NCBI GenBank assembly: GCA_019722365.1
Contig: JADFUC010001147.1
Span: forward strand, 248,001 to 312,000
DNA from: Lithospermum erythrorhizon
Lineage: Eukaryota; Streptophyta; Magnoliopsida; Boraginales; Boraginaceae
Length of the DNA: 64,000 bases
Direction of reading: 5' to 3'
Shown here: in pieces, positions 11,766 through 25,544 of the stretch
Layout of the letters: each line of letters begins with the position of its first letter
Position numbering within the stretch: the stretch's first letter is position 1
Translations under genes and position numbers: made by a program
Notes under the pieces: generated by a model
What the model saw: the letters and a program-made list of their open reading frames with translations, nothing else
Told to the model about the DNA's origin: nothing
Database searches by the model: none

Positions 11766-12570
11766 TGTTGGAGCTTTGAGGTTGTGATCTGCATAAAATC
11801 GTTGAAACGATTTGGGTGTCACAATGGAATTCCTTTAAGTTTCAAATTATATATTTATATATATATGTAATTTAAATATATATATTAATTGTTAGACAAT
11901 TGAAGTATTTTTCGGGTTTAACATTATTGACATTAGGGAGATTACGATGAGTTCTTCAGAATTAAAAGCTAAATGTCTATATATTAATATAATAGTCGGG
12001 TTAATATTGTTTTAATATATTACTTCTTGTCGATTAAATGCATGGAGAGAATTGTGGCCAACGATAAGCAGAGCCCATATAATAATTGTATTATAAACTT
12101 CTAGAGATGCAAAAAGTGAAGAAGCATGAAGAGGAAGCGTTCGAGGCGAAAAATGGAATCCTGAGACTCAAGTGAGTCGGGTTGGGGCGATGGGTTGATG
12201 GGGGTTTTTGAGGGGAGATTTTATCTTAAAGCTAACTTAGGTTTCTTATTTAAAGTGACTTAATCGAAATACAAGTGATGCACCGTATTTAAGAATACTC
12301 TCACGCCTCCCACAGATAGCTAGCCCCCACTTTTGTGGGAAAAAACAAATGGGTTTTTCTTGGCCAATTTATTCATAGTTTATCTTTTTTAAGTGTTACA
12401 GTAAAATGATAATAAATAGAGTTCGAGATTCTTTGGTATGGTGATCGTAGAATCACTACGTTTAGTATTGTGAAGCGATTTAATTCACAGGAATGCCTGC
12501 GGTTTATTAGACGAAAGGTACACGCTTATATCAATTTTTGTTTTATTCTTTTTTTGTCTGTCAGCTAGCA
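11766..12570 (+). repeat. 5' LTR of the old LTR element
   Basis: TG...CA ends; the same word order as 18310-18985 (tgttagacaatt, ggcgaaaaat, gactcaagtgagtcgg). Confidence 0.6.
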
Positions 12571-12573
12571 TTT

Positions 12574-12585
12574 TGGAATCGAGTA
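12574..12585 (+). other. Probable tRNA primer binding site
   Basis: tggaatcgagta starts three bases after the LTR end and resembles TGGTATCAGAGC, the plant Met-initiator PBS, with changes expected from decay. Confidence 0.4.
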
Positions 12586-12889
12586 TCCGTTAAGTTTAAG
12601 AAACTATCCGGAGGAGAGGTTCGTGACGATTCTGATTCGTAGTAAACATAGCGTTTTTGCAAATTTTTTATTTGTTTAAAAATGTTTAATTTGTGTTTGT
12701 AATTTTTAATTCCTTTAGATGAATTATGTTAATAAAAATAATTAAATACAATTAAAAGTTAATTATTTTCGAAATCTTTCAATGTGAAAAATTTTCAAAT
12801 AATATTTCTCATTTTTGAAATTTTCGATTTTTAGAATTAATTTTTTACGTAATCGATCATAAATTCTCTTGAATCGTATCGAAGCGAAG

Positions 12890-13340
12890 GAAAAAGCGAG
12901 ACGCGGCCGATAAATACAGGCGGCGTGTGATGGCATCCGACCACAGGGTTGGCGTCGGCGATAACGTCATCGGTGAAAGTCGGCCGAGTCGACTTCGTTG
13001 ACGGGCAGATTGACGGTCGAGCACATTTGACCGCCTTTTTTGACCCGTATTGGTTCGACACATGGCGATTGCTGCGTGGAAGAAACAGCGTGTGCCTTGA
13101 TGGAAACCCGCATCATGGCGCAGCGTCGGTGATGACATTGGCCTGCAATTGTTTCTTAACGTTAGTCTGCGTTAGCGTGATGTGGTAGATGTGTCCTTTT
13201 TGGGCCGTATGGTTTGGACGTCTGAGCCGTGTTTGAACTGGGCAGAGCGTCGAACCCACAGTCCACGTCGTGTGGGCACGTTTTAATTTGAGGTGGGCCG
13301 GCTTGTGACAGCAGTTTGAAGAAGTACATTCTTGATGGAG
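12890..13340. other. GC-rich island inside the LTR element
   Basis: A markedly GC- and CpG-rich block in an AT-rich region, with imperfect internal repeats (gttggcgtcggcgat, gcagcgtcggtgat). One plus-strand frame is open at 12949-13188 (79 codons), but the protein has no family I recognise. Its place just after the primer site suggests a leader or gag remnant. Confidence 0.35.
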
Positions 13341-15130
13341 TGATTTATTAAATGGGCCAAATTGATTTTGGTTTGATCAGCTTCGATTAGCGATGGATGT
13401 TCTCTGAGAGTAATTTATTGGGCATCGGTGGAATTGAATTAATTTTATTTTTCTTGATGAAAATTAATTCAATAAATTATTTTAATGGCGATTAAAGATT
13501 AGTTCTGAGTAGATTGAGGTCATTATTTCTTGGAATCAATTAAAATTAAAGGACTTAGGTGATTAAGTTCTAATTTTGATTAGGTTTTAATCATAAAATT
13601 TCGAATTAAGATTAAGAAATTTGAGACTAAGATTATTGGTAATTAGAGTTTTAAATTATGACATAATTTAGGAGTAATCATCGTAGAAATTAATAAAACA
13701 AGTATTTTGAGAAGATCTTACAGCTATATTTTTGATATTAGATATTAAGTGCTTATTTAGGAATTGATTCTTCAGTATTTCTAGTAGACAAATTAAATAG
13801 TTTTATTTCATTTGATGATTATTCTTAAAATGTCTGATATTATTACTTTTATTGCTTATCCGTTCATTATTATTGTTTAAATATAATGTTGATTATTTAT
13901 CATGTATAATATAATATAAATATATTTGATGGATGTCATGGACACTTGTGATATATTATTATATTATATAAAATGATATGGCCTATAAATATTATTCTCT
14001 TAAGGTGTTTTAATGCTTTGTATTTATAGAAATACATTTAAACTTAGGATAGTGTCGTAAGTGGTTGTAATTGATTTATAAGATATTAATCCGCTTAAAG
14101 GATAAGGTCAGCAGGGGAAAAATTATTCATGGCGAAGTATAGTTTAGAAATATTTTCCACTTAAATAATTATATCCGCAATTTCTAATTAAGTGTTATAT
14201 TTTTCTTAAGATGCATGGAATTGTATTCTTTTTAGCTTGTTTGATTGTCTGGCTTGGCATGAGTCGTAAAGTTAATAAAATATAACAAATTCACCTATAA
14301 ATAAGCCGATTAATATGTACAAAATGTAAAATCGAATGTGGTCAACATGCTTAGCGAACTGCTTAGTATGGAAGGCATTAATACAGCATTTGGAATTACC
14401 GCTGATGAATAGCCTAAGTTATTCGTTCAAGGAGAACTTCGAACTTATACTGCTAAATTACGAATTCCACGTTGGTGCTTTTTGAGTACGGTGGTGCCGA
14501 TCTACGGCGTGAACCCGTTAACATAAGAGATTGCCAATATAGTCTAAGTTGAACTCTTGGTAATCCCAAGATCATGATAGTCGTAATTGTGTGTTAGTAC
14601 ACTTGCTTGCATGATTTAAAACGAAATATTATGCGTCTTTGTCGTTGGGTTTGCATGTTGTCACTTAAGTTCTTGGTATACTTTATTGTTAAGTGGGATA
14701 AACACTAGTATAGTTATTCTATTATTAATGTTTATATAGAATATTTTTCACGACATATAGATTAGAGATTATTTTTTATGTATTTTCTCATGGTCATTAG
14801 GAGTCATTTCTCCGGTAGCAAGTGTTTTCGGTGCCTAGAGACATGTAAAAAACCGACTATCACAATTTTGATATATGGTATTTTTTGAGATTATCTGAGG
14901 CGAATGTAATATAATGAGTCCTGATTACTCAGAAGAATTGGGATCCCGACAAAGATGGTTTATGATCGATACTTGGTGATGCGGATGAGGTTAAGGCCTC
15001 GTGATATGCTTCGATATTAAATATGTCGAGGTCAGTACCAGCGATACTAAAGTGGATTTAACATCTTTGAGTTGAAGTTACCGGCACATGCGGAGGTGAA
15101 AAGGATAGGATCTGAAATGCTCGGAGCAGA

Positions 15131-15320
15131 GTCATAAATACATTCTTATGTACTTATCCTTGCGATAGGATGCATGAAGGTGAGGGAGAATCACATCAAA
15201 GGAGATGATAAGATTGATAAAAAGCTACTCAGGAATTTTCTAGAATCCCACATTTACTGCGGAGGTAGCCATGAATACATTCTTATATGTACTTATCACT
15301 TTATCAATCGCATGCATTGG
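15131..15320 (+). repeat. Short internal direct repeat
   Basis: 'aaatacattcttatgtactta' near 15136 recurs as 'gaatacattcttatatgtac' near 15272, about 137 bp apart, inside the old LTR element. Confidence 0.5.
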
Positions 15321-18309
15321 GTACAATAGATACGAGCTTGAAAAAGAGAATGAATTGAAGTTGTACTTTTATGAGATAATATGTGAAGATGAAGAGATGC
15401 CCCGAGGACTCAGGCCACAGAGTTTTTGGTTGGAACCCAGCAGAGAAAGGCAAAGGAGAAGCGAGGCAGACGGATGACTCAAATGGTTACTTGACTACTT
15501 CGATTAAGTCGAAGGAAGGTTTCAGGGAGAACACTCACTTGAGGTGAGGCAGCGATTCGATCTTGTATTAAATGTACGAGGAGGTAGAGAGTCATATTAT
15601 GACTTGAGATCTTTCATTCGTCACGATAAAGTTGTTGACATTAATAGCTATGCACACACTTTTTTAAATATGCGAGGTGAGTAGAAATGCATTTGGAGAT
15701 AGTGCGGGAGACCACACGGAGGAGAATTATGAGGCAGATCACAGAGGACTAGTTTTATGGGTTTTATTCTGAACTCTTGTTTCGTTATCACGTATTGTCT
15801 ATAGCTTTCACACTTTGTCGGGGAGGAGCGACTTTTCGTTTATGTGTTGAACATGGATGTGTTTTCTTTTATGCCTTATGATTAATACGACTCGTTTTTA
15901 TTAATACGTACATAAAGTTACCAAAGATAATCATATCTCCATTATGTTAGCTAGACAGCGTATAAAATAGGGAGTAAAATGCGAGGGATGATCGTTTATG
16001 TTTGGGTTATGGTGATGGAGTCGTCCTTATATTCAAAAGGCAGATCGACATGTTTCAAATTGATCTCGGTTGGTACTTTGCCCTAATTTTCTGCTAGTCT
16101 CTCCTTTAATTGGGTCGGCGTGGGCATCGCATTTTAATCCGTTTCATATCTAAGTTTTCGCGGAAAGAAAAATTCAAAATTAGAGGTGGAATAGCATGCT
16201 TTATCTGCTTAACGTTTTTGATAACGATAAGTGATCGATAGATTTTTTGAAATGTCCCTCGGAAAGGGTGCGTAGAAATGTCACGTGATACCCGGTAGCG
16301 TGATTATAACAACAAGAAGTGGGGCGAGAAAATGCAAATCGGTACTAAGTAATCAATCGGGACATTTGAGAACATAAAATGCGAGAGACCATAACTAAGC
16401 ACGATCTGCCTTTGAAACCAGCATTGCCAGAAATTGCTAAAATGCCTGCAAAGTGTCAATTAACGGAGACTTAACAAGTGGAAGCGAAAGTACCCGAAGT
16501 TGATTTTGAAACATAAGTGATCGGCGAGACCTTTTGAAACATAAGTGATAGAGCCAGGGACCACAAGCTGAGCTTATAAGTGATGTCTACGCCTTTTGCC
16601 ATAAAATATCATAGTATGTACCCACTTAAAATTGAAATAACGTGACTTGAAATCTCATATCTAATACGTTATGAATTGAAGTAATACTGTCGTATGAATG
16701 TAAGGATTATGGAGATAAGATTGTCTTATATTTCAAATAATATGATTTGAAATGTGAATAACACTTAAAATTAATCGATAATGCGTCCGTTAACTCATAT
16801 TGAATGTTTAAAATTAGATATTTAACTTAAAAAGCCATATATAAAGATTTATGAAAGAACAATAAATAGAAACAACTCGTTTATTGATTATCAAATAAAC
16901 TTAATGAATGAAAATGTATACATATTTTACACATATTTTTTAGAAATACCGAATAACATTTATTTGAATAGTTCGAATAATTGAGAGTTGACTCTTGCAA
17001 ACATTTAATGTTCTTTAAACTGTAAAGAGATACACACAGATTAGATGAACCAAATTTACCTAACAAAACCAGGGTATATTTGCAATCGCTTCGCACAGCA
17101 GAGGCAAGCATTAATAACTCGGCCTAATCGGCATCAAGAACATCATATAAAGATGCTATATGGAACTGTTCCATAATATTTAAGTTCAAAATCTTGTAAA
17201 ACTTTCACCCCGAGTCAACTTGATTGACAGAATTATAAGATGAACTTGAATTTATTATTTACTCTGATAGTAATCTAATAAAAGGTAATATTTTTAAGGA
17301 TATAACCATGAACAACGATGACGATGATTTAGGATTTATAATCCGAAGATAGTTTAAATATACTAAATACAGACTTGGGTATTTACTCCAAGATAACAAG
17401 CATGATAAGAAGAAGTAATGTTTTTCTCTTGAGGTCTTTAAATTTAGCGAGGGGAGCTAGTATTATTTCGTCTAAATGTATAAATGACACGTTGTGTGAT
17501 AATCCTGTAATCTAGCTTTGGAAGTTCCATTTCCTGCGTAATTATTATAGATAATGATGAGTATATGTAAAATATACACACCTCGTTACTATAAGTAACG
17601 AACCTTGTTAGATTCCACAGCGATCTAATGGAGGTTTTTGGATACGTTGATCCCAGGCGAGAAAACCTCACAACAGCTAAGAAAACAATCCCAGTTGCCT
17701 GCGTCCAGATTAAGGTGTTCATTGAGCGGGAATCTGAGCATAGGCGACTTTTGTATGTGATTGATTGTGTTGATCATTTAACTGGATCAAAGGGAATATG
17801 AATCTACAATGTCCTGGCAGCTAGGTCGAGGCTTTGAAAGCAGTTTGAAGCCGTAGTGGACAATGATAGCCGTGAGAACTTGGGAAGATAGTCTCTTGTG
17901 TCAAAGAAGATTCCTACAGGCTTATGTTGAATAGCAAAGTGCCCAGACACGAGTAACAAGGTTTAGTAGATGCTTGAAGTAATGTACTTTGACATGTCAA
18001 GCGATCACTACCTTAACAGGAGGATAAATAGCAATAACAGAAAGGATCGGGTATATTATAAGAGTATACATGAGATAAGGTGATAGGGGATCAGCCTAGC
18101 CAGGATAAATCGATGAATTTAATGTCTTGGAGAGTTAAGAGGGATTTGGTGGCCGCCATGGCTATGAGTTGGATATCCCAGCATTACAACATTACATTGT
18201 CGAGAACTCTGGTGCGAGAGTTTGGTGACACGTTTCTTACGAACTTGGCTAGCTTCGCGTATCGAGAATCGTTGATACTAATATCATAAATGTCAGGTAG
18301 CAATTGGAG

Positions 18310-18985
18310 TGTTGGAACTATGAAATTACGATATCATAATAAAATGCGGATTGAATAATTTAGATTGTCTGACGATTTACTCCATTCAAATTATATATCA
18401 TGAAACTATATATATGTAAGTTCAATATATATTAATTGTTAGACAATTAATATTTTTTAGGGTTCTTGATAATTGATATTGAGTTGCATTTCTTCATTTC
18501 GTAATCATATATCGATAAATGATGGGTTATTAATGTCTTTCTTGATTGGTCATGCCATGAGCTTAAGCCCAAGGCCTCACGATAATTGTTTATAGCGTCA
18601 GTGCAAGTGAAACATTAAGGAAACATTCGGGGCGAAAAATCGAATCCCAAGACTCAAGTGAGTCGGTTGGGGGAGTGGAGTTGATGAAATTTTGAGGAGA
18701 TTTTATCTCCTAAACCTCTTAGGATTTTTACTTAATCAGGCTTCGAAATAACTGTTAACTTAAATGTTAAAGAAATCAAAATATATATATTAAAATATTT
18801 ATTCCCCATATTGGTTTTCTTCATCTTTTTGTTTCAAGTTTATCTTAAGCGTCTTGAAGAGTTAGATTGTTTGTTTGAGATCTGTGGGGTATTTTAATTC
18901 TGGCACTCTTGTTGATTTATTCGACCAAAAGATACATCTTTGTAGCGATTACGTTTATTGTTTTTGTCAATTAAGTTGGAGATTT
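18310..18985 (+). repeat. 3' LTR of the old LTR element
   Basis: Begins tgttggaacta and parallels 11766-12570. The right limit is uncertain, and I did not find a matching target duplication. Confidence 0.5.
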
Positions 18986-20369
18986 ATCGTTGGAAATGAC
19001 AGCAGAGCAGTCACAAATACCACAAATCATAAGAAATTACTGAAATTGAAATTTTTTTTTAGGAAAATTACTAAACATGGATTTTGCAAACAAGAAGTTA
19101 AAAGGCCAAAGTAAAAATGGAAAACGCCATAGAAATGCGAGGTTTTGTTTTCGAGCTATTAAGTTACTAAAATAGATTTTCTGAAAAGTTTCAACTTTAA
19201 GTAATGTTGTTAATATTTATGTCCATAGAAGTTGTTTTGGGATTTTTTACCATTAAAGTATTGTGTTGTTGGTTTGATAACACTAAGTTGAATAGGTTTT
19301 GATTTAGAATTTATTGTTTTTGCATGTTGGTTGATGTTTCAATTGCTTGAATTTGGGTTCAGAAATCATTTAAATATAAATTTAATAATAATATACTTTT
19401 TGAAGCCAACATAAAAAGAAATAAATTTTTGTCAAAACTTCATTTAACATGTCAGTATCCAAGCCATCTTTAGAGTTGACATATTTTTCTGAAGAATGGC
19501 TACTCTGGCTTAGTAGTAAATATATTACAGTCAAAATTTAAAAGGCCAATATAATTCTAAAAAGTAAATGAACAATCTTTTAAGAATGGAAGAAGTAAAA
19601 ATTAACTGATAATTTATGAAGTCCAAGTAAATTCCATAAGAATGTTCATTGAATTTACAAATGATGCATTATATATGTTCTTAAGAGGAACATGATTCAT
19701 TTGATATGGTCATGCTATGAGCCTATGACACTGGAAGACTACTGAGAACTTGGTAGAAAAAAAGAATGTCTAACAATACAGTTTCATTTAATTTGAAATG
19801 GAAAACATGTATCTGTAATGAGTAAGAGTGATAAAAATTAAATATCAAAGCAAAATCATTCAAGAAACATGATGCACTATTTGCATCTAATTTGACATGT
19901 ATGTTGGTAAATGAGAATTAATTTATAGTTGTTGCATGTTCCTTTCACCTATTATAGCATTTTAAATCATACCCAACTGGTTTTGAAGGTTAGAGAGGCA
20001 TAAATATGGAAGCAGCCTTAATGTAAGGTATGTTGTTTTATTCGAACGTTCCCATTTCCTTGTACGTGTATGTATATGTATTATTAGTAACATAAATTTG
20101 AAATGACTCTTTTGAGCATGTAATGATAATAACTCTATTGTTGATAAAGTATCTGAAGTCCTTGATGCAAAATGATTTTCAGGTTATGTTTATTTAAGTT
20201 TTTACATTGAAATGAAAATATATCAAAATAAGATAATCATAAATCAAGCAGTACTTCAACACCGAGTATGATTCACGAGAGTTTAAAGGTAGATTTTAGA
20301 GTATTGCTAGAGGATTACATTATTGTTTTTCCCAAAAATCCTCTGACCTATTATTATACACAGTATTTG
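18986..20369. other. Intergenic, no gene seen
   Basis: AT-rich with no supported coding segment or clear repeat. Confidence 0.5.
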
Positions 20370-20821
20370 AGTTCAACATTTGGAAATTATATGAAAACGA
20401 ATCGAGTCGAACAAACTGAAATCCTGCTCTGATTTCAAAGGAGGCAACCCTTTGGTACACATACAACAATGCAGAGTGGTTCTTTTGAAACTGCGACATA
20501 TCTCCTTAATCGTTGCTTCACTGGAAAATTTATTTGGCTGGTCCCTTTCCCCAGAGAATAACCTGATCTTCTGGACACTCAGGAAAACTGCAGAAATAAC
20601 ACTCACTTGTTCTCTTCCTGTGAGCTATAAAATGATACTGTAAATGATATATAGGGTGAAAACACTCGCTGTATTCAATTTCAAAAGCATACAGATGTAT
20701 TGAATGAGTGTTTCTGCCTTTTGAAAATCTTGACCGGCAACATTATGTGCATAACAGTATCGTGTCAATTAACTATGAACTCCAACCATACACGAGCAGA
20801 AATTAAGTGAATCGGCTGGCA
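20370..20821 (-). other. Probable 3' untranslated region of the mTERF gene
   Basis: Directly downstream of the mTERF stop and less AT-rich than what follows. One minus frame is open at 20373-20606, but its protein is not recognisable. A 3' UTR, perhaps with an intron, is the simplest reading. Confidence 0.3.
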
Positions 20822-22430
20822 TCATGTCTCCAATTTCTTCTTCTTGCTTTTGACTGAGAATCGTGCCACTGAGACACTCAATAGCTTGTTTAGTGACATT
20901 CCTTCTCCTAGAATACCCTTCTTCGCTTCATATCTATGTTTTATTCTACCATCAAGTTTGTAACCTAGAAAAGCAGGAAAAGCTAATACCTCCCCAACTT
21001 CACGATTCATTTCATGGATCAAGTAATCCATCTTCTCGTCAAGGGATTCATGATTGTATTGCAGTACCTGTGGATGCTTTTTGCTCATTTCCAGTATGTC
21101 ATCACAAGTTAAACCATAATGCAGATAAACCCCAATTACTTCTTGTAAATTTTTGCAGCTAGTTCGAGTAACAGCACCCACTGCCATTGCCAATTCTTTG
21201 GTTTTATTCTCATAACCAACTTTGAACAAGAAAACCAATTTGTGTCCCAGATTCTCTTCAAATGATAGACTTAGAAACAAAGGTGCTTTAATCAAGAACT
21301 TCCATATATCATTTGAACTTAAACCACATTGCTTGAGAAAATCGATCCTTGGGTGCAACTTCCTTACTCTGCTAGCACTAAATAAATTAGGGTAGACAAG
21401 TACAACTCTAAATATTTCCTCCTCAGTCAATCCGGCAAACGATTTCAGAAAATCAACATGATCCTTCAGGTGATCGACACTGTAAGCCAGAACAAATGGC
21501 AGCTTACGCAATACAGTTGAAGTCGAACTCTCATCTCTCCCACTCAGCTCATACAGAAAACCAATGCGGGGAATCATCTGGGTGTCCAAGTCATAAGCGA
21601 GAAGAGCTGGGCGACGAAGAATCAAATCAGCACCACCAAAACGGTTCACGTAAGCGAACATTCTTTCAATTTCTTCAACTGGTTTAAGACACAAAGCCTT
21701 GATCAGGTTGGTATTATTAAGAACATGAACAAGCTTCTCTCGAGGAATTCCTTGATCAATCAACATTCTCACTTTCCTCTCGAATCCTGAAAGGAATATT
21801 GGTTCTGCCACACTTAACAGACGCTCAATCTGCTTGACTTCTACTTTCCCACGTAAACATAAGTCATTTTCAGAATCAAGAAACTCTAACAGCAAACCAA
21901 TCTCTACAGCAGTTAAAACCTCAGACCTCTTCACAATTAACCGAGAAAGAGCAAGACCACTCACCCCAACTGACTGTAAGGAATGAATCCGTTCACGAAT
22001 CGACTTAATAGGAATGAACCTGAGAGGTGCATTGCTTCTTAAAAGAGCTTCTGTTTCCTTCTCGTTAAACCCAATTTCTTGAAATATCGAAAACAGCATT
22101 ATCTCTGAAGAAACTAACAAAATATCGTCAGTCGATTGACAATGCAAGCTAACTGTTTGATAAAATACCGGAAAGAAAAAACTAACCTGAAGGATTGGTG
22201 CTTACACTCATAGAGGTAGTGCTATTGTTGATAATGCTGAGTGTGCTACAATGGCATTTTAACAACTGAATCTTTTGCCTCGGAAGATTAATAAGCAGTA
22301 AATTTGAGTACCAACAATGAAGATTTGTTGAAAATGAAGCAATAGAAGAGTGAATGCATGATGATTGTGAAGAAGAAAATGATGGGAATGAAAGGGTATG
22401 GTTTATGGACATTGAAATTGGAACAGCCAT
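20822..22430 (-). CDS. MTERF5: mTERF family protein, MTERF5/MDA1-like, organellar
   Basis: Two exons: 22430-22187 and 22104-20822, joined across an 82-nt intron (CAG|GTTAGT to TTCTTCAG|AG) with the reading frame preserved (NPS|EIMLF). The product is 508 residues. The first 70-80 residues are rich in Ser, short on acidic residues and look like a chloroplast transit peptide. The remainder is a series of about 30-residue helical mTERF repeats with the usual Leu-Pro spacing (e.g. RRPALLAYDLD, KLPFVLAYSVDHLKDHVDFL, VYPNLFSASRVRKL, KAPLFLSLSFEENL). The C-terminus AFPAFLGYKLDGRIKHRYE is what I associate with MTERF5 (MDA1). mTERF proteins bind nucleic acid in plastids or mitochondria; MTERF5 is known as a plastid transcription pausing/regulating factor. 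No damage seen. The mTERF assignment is secure, the exact orthologue less so. Confidence 0.9.
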
Positions 22431-23340
22431 TTCTGGATAGCAGTTTGGAAGTTGGATAAATAACTCTTATCCTCTACCTAGTTGCCATTGGTTGACCTTT
22501 TGTTAGTTTGTATTATCATTCTTTAGATAAAAATATTTTATTAACAAATGGTATTGGAGATTTTAAAAAGCGTGACATTCAAAAAATGCAATACAAGATG
22601 CTACTACTAGAATGAACTCCAGAAAACACCTGCAGACATACTATACTATAGAAAAGTGTTTTTTAAGAGTTAAAAGTACTATTTTGCCCCTAACTGAAAC
22701 TTTCTTAATTACTATATTTAAAAATGCGTAATAAAATCAGAATTTCACCATTAAAACACACTATTGCAGCGGTGTTTATAATAACTCTGGCCGAAATTGA
22801 ATGAAATTCTATGTACAAAATAGACTCGAAATAGCCCCGAGTTACGTGAATCGAAGCATGTATTTAAATGTAATTTCTAATCATTATAACTGATGATATA
22901 TATAGTAGCACAACAAAAACAAAATGTCTTCCTCATTATTAATATGTTTGCTCTAGGCAATTGTGACCTATCAGGAGAATCGATAACTGCATCCTTAATG
23001 CAATGCTAGTACATCTGATAATTTTTAAATGACTAATTGTAAATAGCCCATGATTAAACAAATGATTATTCCCATTTACATCGATATATATTAACTAAAA
23101 AAAAAATACATTGCAGAACTAACGGTTCAAACGACCCTCCTTAATTTACCTGAATATTCAGAATGAAGATAACCACAAGTATTTCAAGATAATATGAAAA
23201 CAACTTATTTCTTGCCATTCATGTACATAAGAACAATTAGAACGTAATATATAAACTAGTACATCGTATAAGATATATTGTATGTATAGATTTCTGCAGT
23301 GTCATAAAGATTTAGTAGGGGAGAACCCCAGATTGTGTGT
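22431..23340. other. Intergenic between mTERF and rhomboid genes
   Basis: AT-rich and non-coding. It contains the promoter side of the mTERF gene and the 3' UTR side of the rhomboid gene, with no distinct motif. Confidence 0.5.
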
Positions 23341-25544
23341 TCAGTTACTGCAGCTCCATTTGGATGTAGGAACACAGCTTAGATAGTGACACCAGCTGCA
23401 GTGCTTATTTGCATTTTCACCTCTAAAAAGCATAACCAATCCCATTGTGAATCTGCACTTCCGAAAAAGGCAATGAGCGATGTATAGAGTATGCAAATAT
23501 TAATATATGGAGTGTGTAAAAGGCTTACCCTGCAACCAATAATACCATGGAAACCACCCAGAAAATATATTGGTATAGGTATTTGGACTGCTGCACTGGC
23601 AGGAAGACAGATTTGTTTCTAAATTGAATGGACAATATGAAGCCGAGGAGGAAACCAGATAAGAAACCTCCGATGTGAGCAAAGTTGTCAACATGAGGTA
23701 GAATGCCAACAGCCAGGTTTATCGCTATGATGATAATCAGTGTTATAACAGCAGCAACCTGCAGAAAAGCTTGATCCCAAATTGTAAGGCTATCAAAGAT
23801 GAGATTTAGCTTTTTGTGAGTTACTAAAGATGTGCTAGGTGCAACTCGAATTTTAAGAATTCGAATGTGTTCTCTATTGGAGAGGAGAAGTGGTAGAAGC
23901 GAATAGAGGACATTTAGGAAAGAAAATGAATGCAGTTTCCACTATATCTTACCTTGTTTGTGTAAATAGACCAATTTGTTATCAACTCTGACAGCATTGC
24001 TCCTAGAAGGCCAAATAATGCACCTGATGCTCCAACAGATATATTGTGTTGAATGAACAGTGAAGAGAGTATACTCCCCCCTATTCCTGACAAGAGGTAT
24101 ACGACTCCCACTCGCACTGTAAATTATTAACATGATATTGTGAATTTATAACCAAGATTTTGAAATAATATATGATGAATGCAAAATGCAAAAAGATCCA
24201 TATAATATAAAGCATGATGTGTGATAATGCAAATAAAATTCAAGGATTAATGTTGAAGAACAATCTAATTACCAAACCCAAACTGCTGTTCAAGACGAAT
24301 CCCAATGAAAAGTAAGCTGAGCATGTTAGCAAGTAGATGAATAACACCAGCATGCAACCAGATGCAAGTAAAAAGCCTCCATCCTTGATGCTCATGGACT
24401 ACCTTTTGCCATTGGAGGGCCCCAAGCTTTTCCAACCTGCATGAATACAACAGAAAATCAATGCAAGACACAGTAGATTAGATCCATATTATCTAATAAA
24501 TACTACTTTATATCCTCAGGTTCATTCCCTATCTTCTACTTTATTTGCAACTTGCAAGCCATATTATCTAATACTACTATATATATAAGACAAAGGCCCT
24601 AGTAAGATACATTTTCATTATAACTCAAAGAAATAATTGGCGCCAATGCCATATACTAACAGATCATTTTTAAAACATAACCTAACTTATATACTTTCAA
24701 TTCCAATCCATGGATAGCAAACAACACTTATTCCAAAAAAACAGTTCACATATAGGAAATCGAAATTCCAGAACGTATTAAAATGTCATCAAATAGAAGG
24801 TCAAAGATCACACCTTCAGCAAATGAGTTCAAAGTTCAAACCAACCAATTTATCAAACAGAACTAAAATAGATTCAATTAGCTTTTAGCATAGAAATTAA
24901 AAGAAAAATCAAGAAACTGAGTGAAAAACTGAACTTTGATAAAACAACCACCTCCAAGTCAATCTTTAGTCTCCCAATGAAATTATATTATCTCCAATTC
25001 ATTTTAATTAACGTTTTGTTTTTCAATATCAAACATTTTAACATTTTACTCCCCCAATTAATATTTTTTATTATTCTAATAGATATAAATTTGATACGGG
25101 GAGTTGTCTTTAAAACATCATCGTAATATTATTTCCTGCTATTTTTTCACAACACATCTTCAAATTAATGATGGTAAAAAATTTATACCGAACGACGAAA
25201 ATGTTAATTAAACTGAATTAAAAATAGTAAACACGAATAAGGTAAGAAACTCCGTATACTCACGTTGAAGAAGAGGGACCAAACAGAGGATTCTCCCTTA
25301 GAGGTTGAAAAGAAAACCTCCCAAGAAACTTAGCCACACACTGTCCAGACCCATTCTGAAGATGGTTGTTATGCTTGCAATTGTTGATAGCCATTATGAC
25401 AATAAACATAACCACATTAGCCACCACAATCAACGGCACCAACCATGATCGCCATTCGCTTTCCGAAGTCTCCTTATAATAATTATTATAGCTTCCTCTC
25501 CTTTTTGTTCCTCCATTTTTCTCCAGATCTCCATTTTTCATCAT
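23341..25544 (-). CDS. Rhomboid-like intramembrane serine protease (RBL2 type)
   Basis: Five exons, all with GT-AG junctions and consistent phases: 25544-25264, 24436-24273, 24116-23953, 23758-23529 and 23452-23341. The product is 316 residues, the usual size for plant RBL1/RBL2-type rhomboids. A basic, soluble N-terminus precedes the first membrane segment ([20 protein letters not shown]). Then come the conserved N-terminal FGPSSSTLEKLGAL, the loop motif [20 protein letters not shown], the nucleophile motif GASGALFG (Ser about residue 179), and the histidine motif [11 protein letters not shown] (His about residue 231). The Ser-His dyad is intact, so it should be an active protease cleaving membrane proteins within the bilayer, most likely in the Golgi or secretory pathway as for characterised RBL2-type proteins (inference). 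A cysteine-rich tail ([10 protein letters not shown]) is typical. Start at MMK fits the family. Confidence 0.95.

Larger units (their letters stand above)
11766..18985 (+). mobile_element. Old LTR retrotransposon, family not resolved
   Basis: Two diverged copies of an LTR face the same way: 11766-12570 and about 18310-18985. Both begin TGTTGGA(G/A)CT(T/A)TGA and share 'aattgttagacaatt', 'ggcgaaaaat' and 'gactcaagtgagtcgg'. The left LTR ends in CA at 12570. Three bases later comes a primer-binding-site-like word (tggaatcgag), resembling the usual complement of initiator methionine tRNA, which fixes a plus orientation. 'agcaattggag' precedes the right LTR as a possible polypurine tract. The 5.7-kb interior has many stops. 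I could not recognise reverse transcriptase, integrase or gag motifs, so copia versus gypsy is undecided. Part of the interior (13.3-14.9 kb) may be a second, nested LTR. Confidence 0.6.

Noticed and set aside
18080..18289. 69-codon plus-strand frame just before the right LTR of the old element
   Set aside because: Could be the end of pol, but no motif supports it, and it is short.
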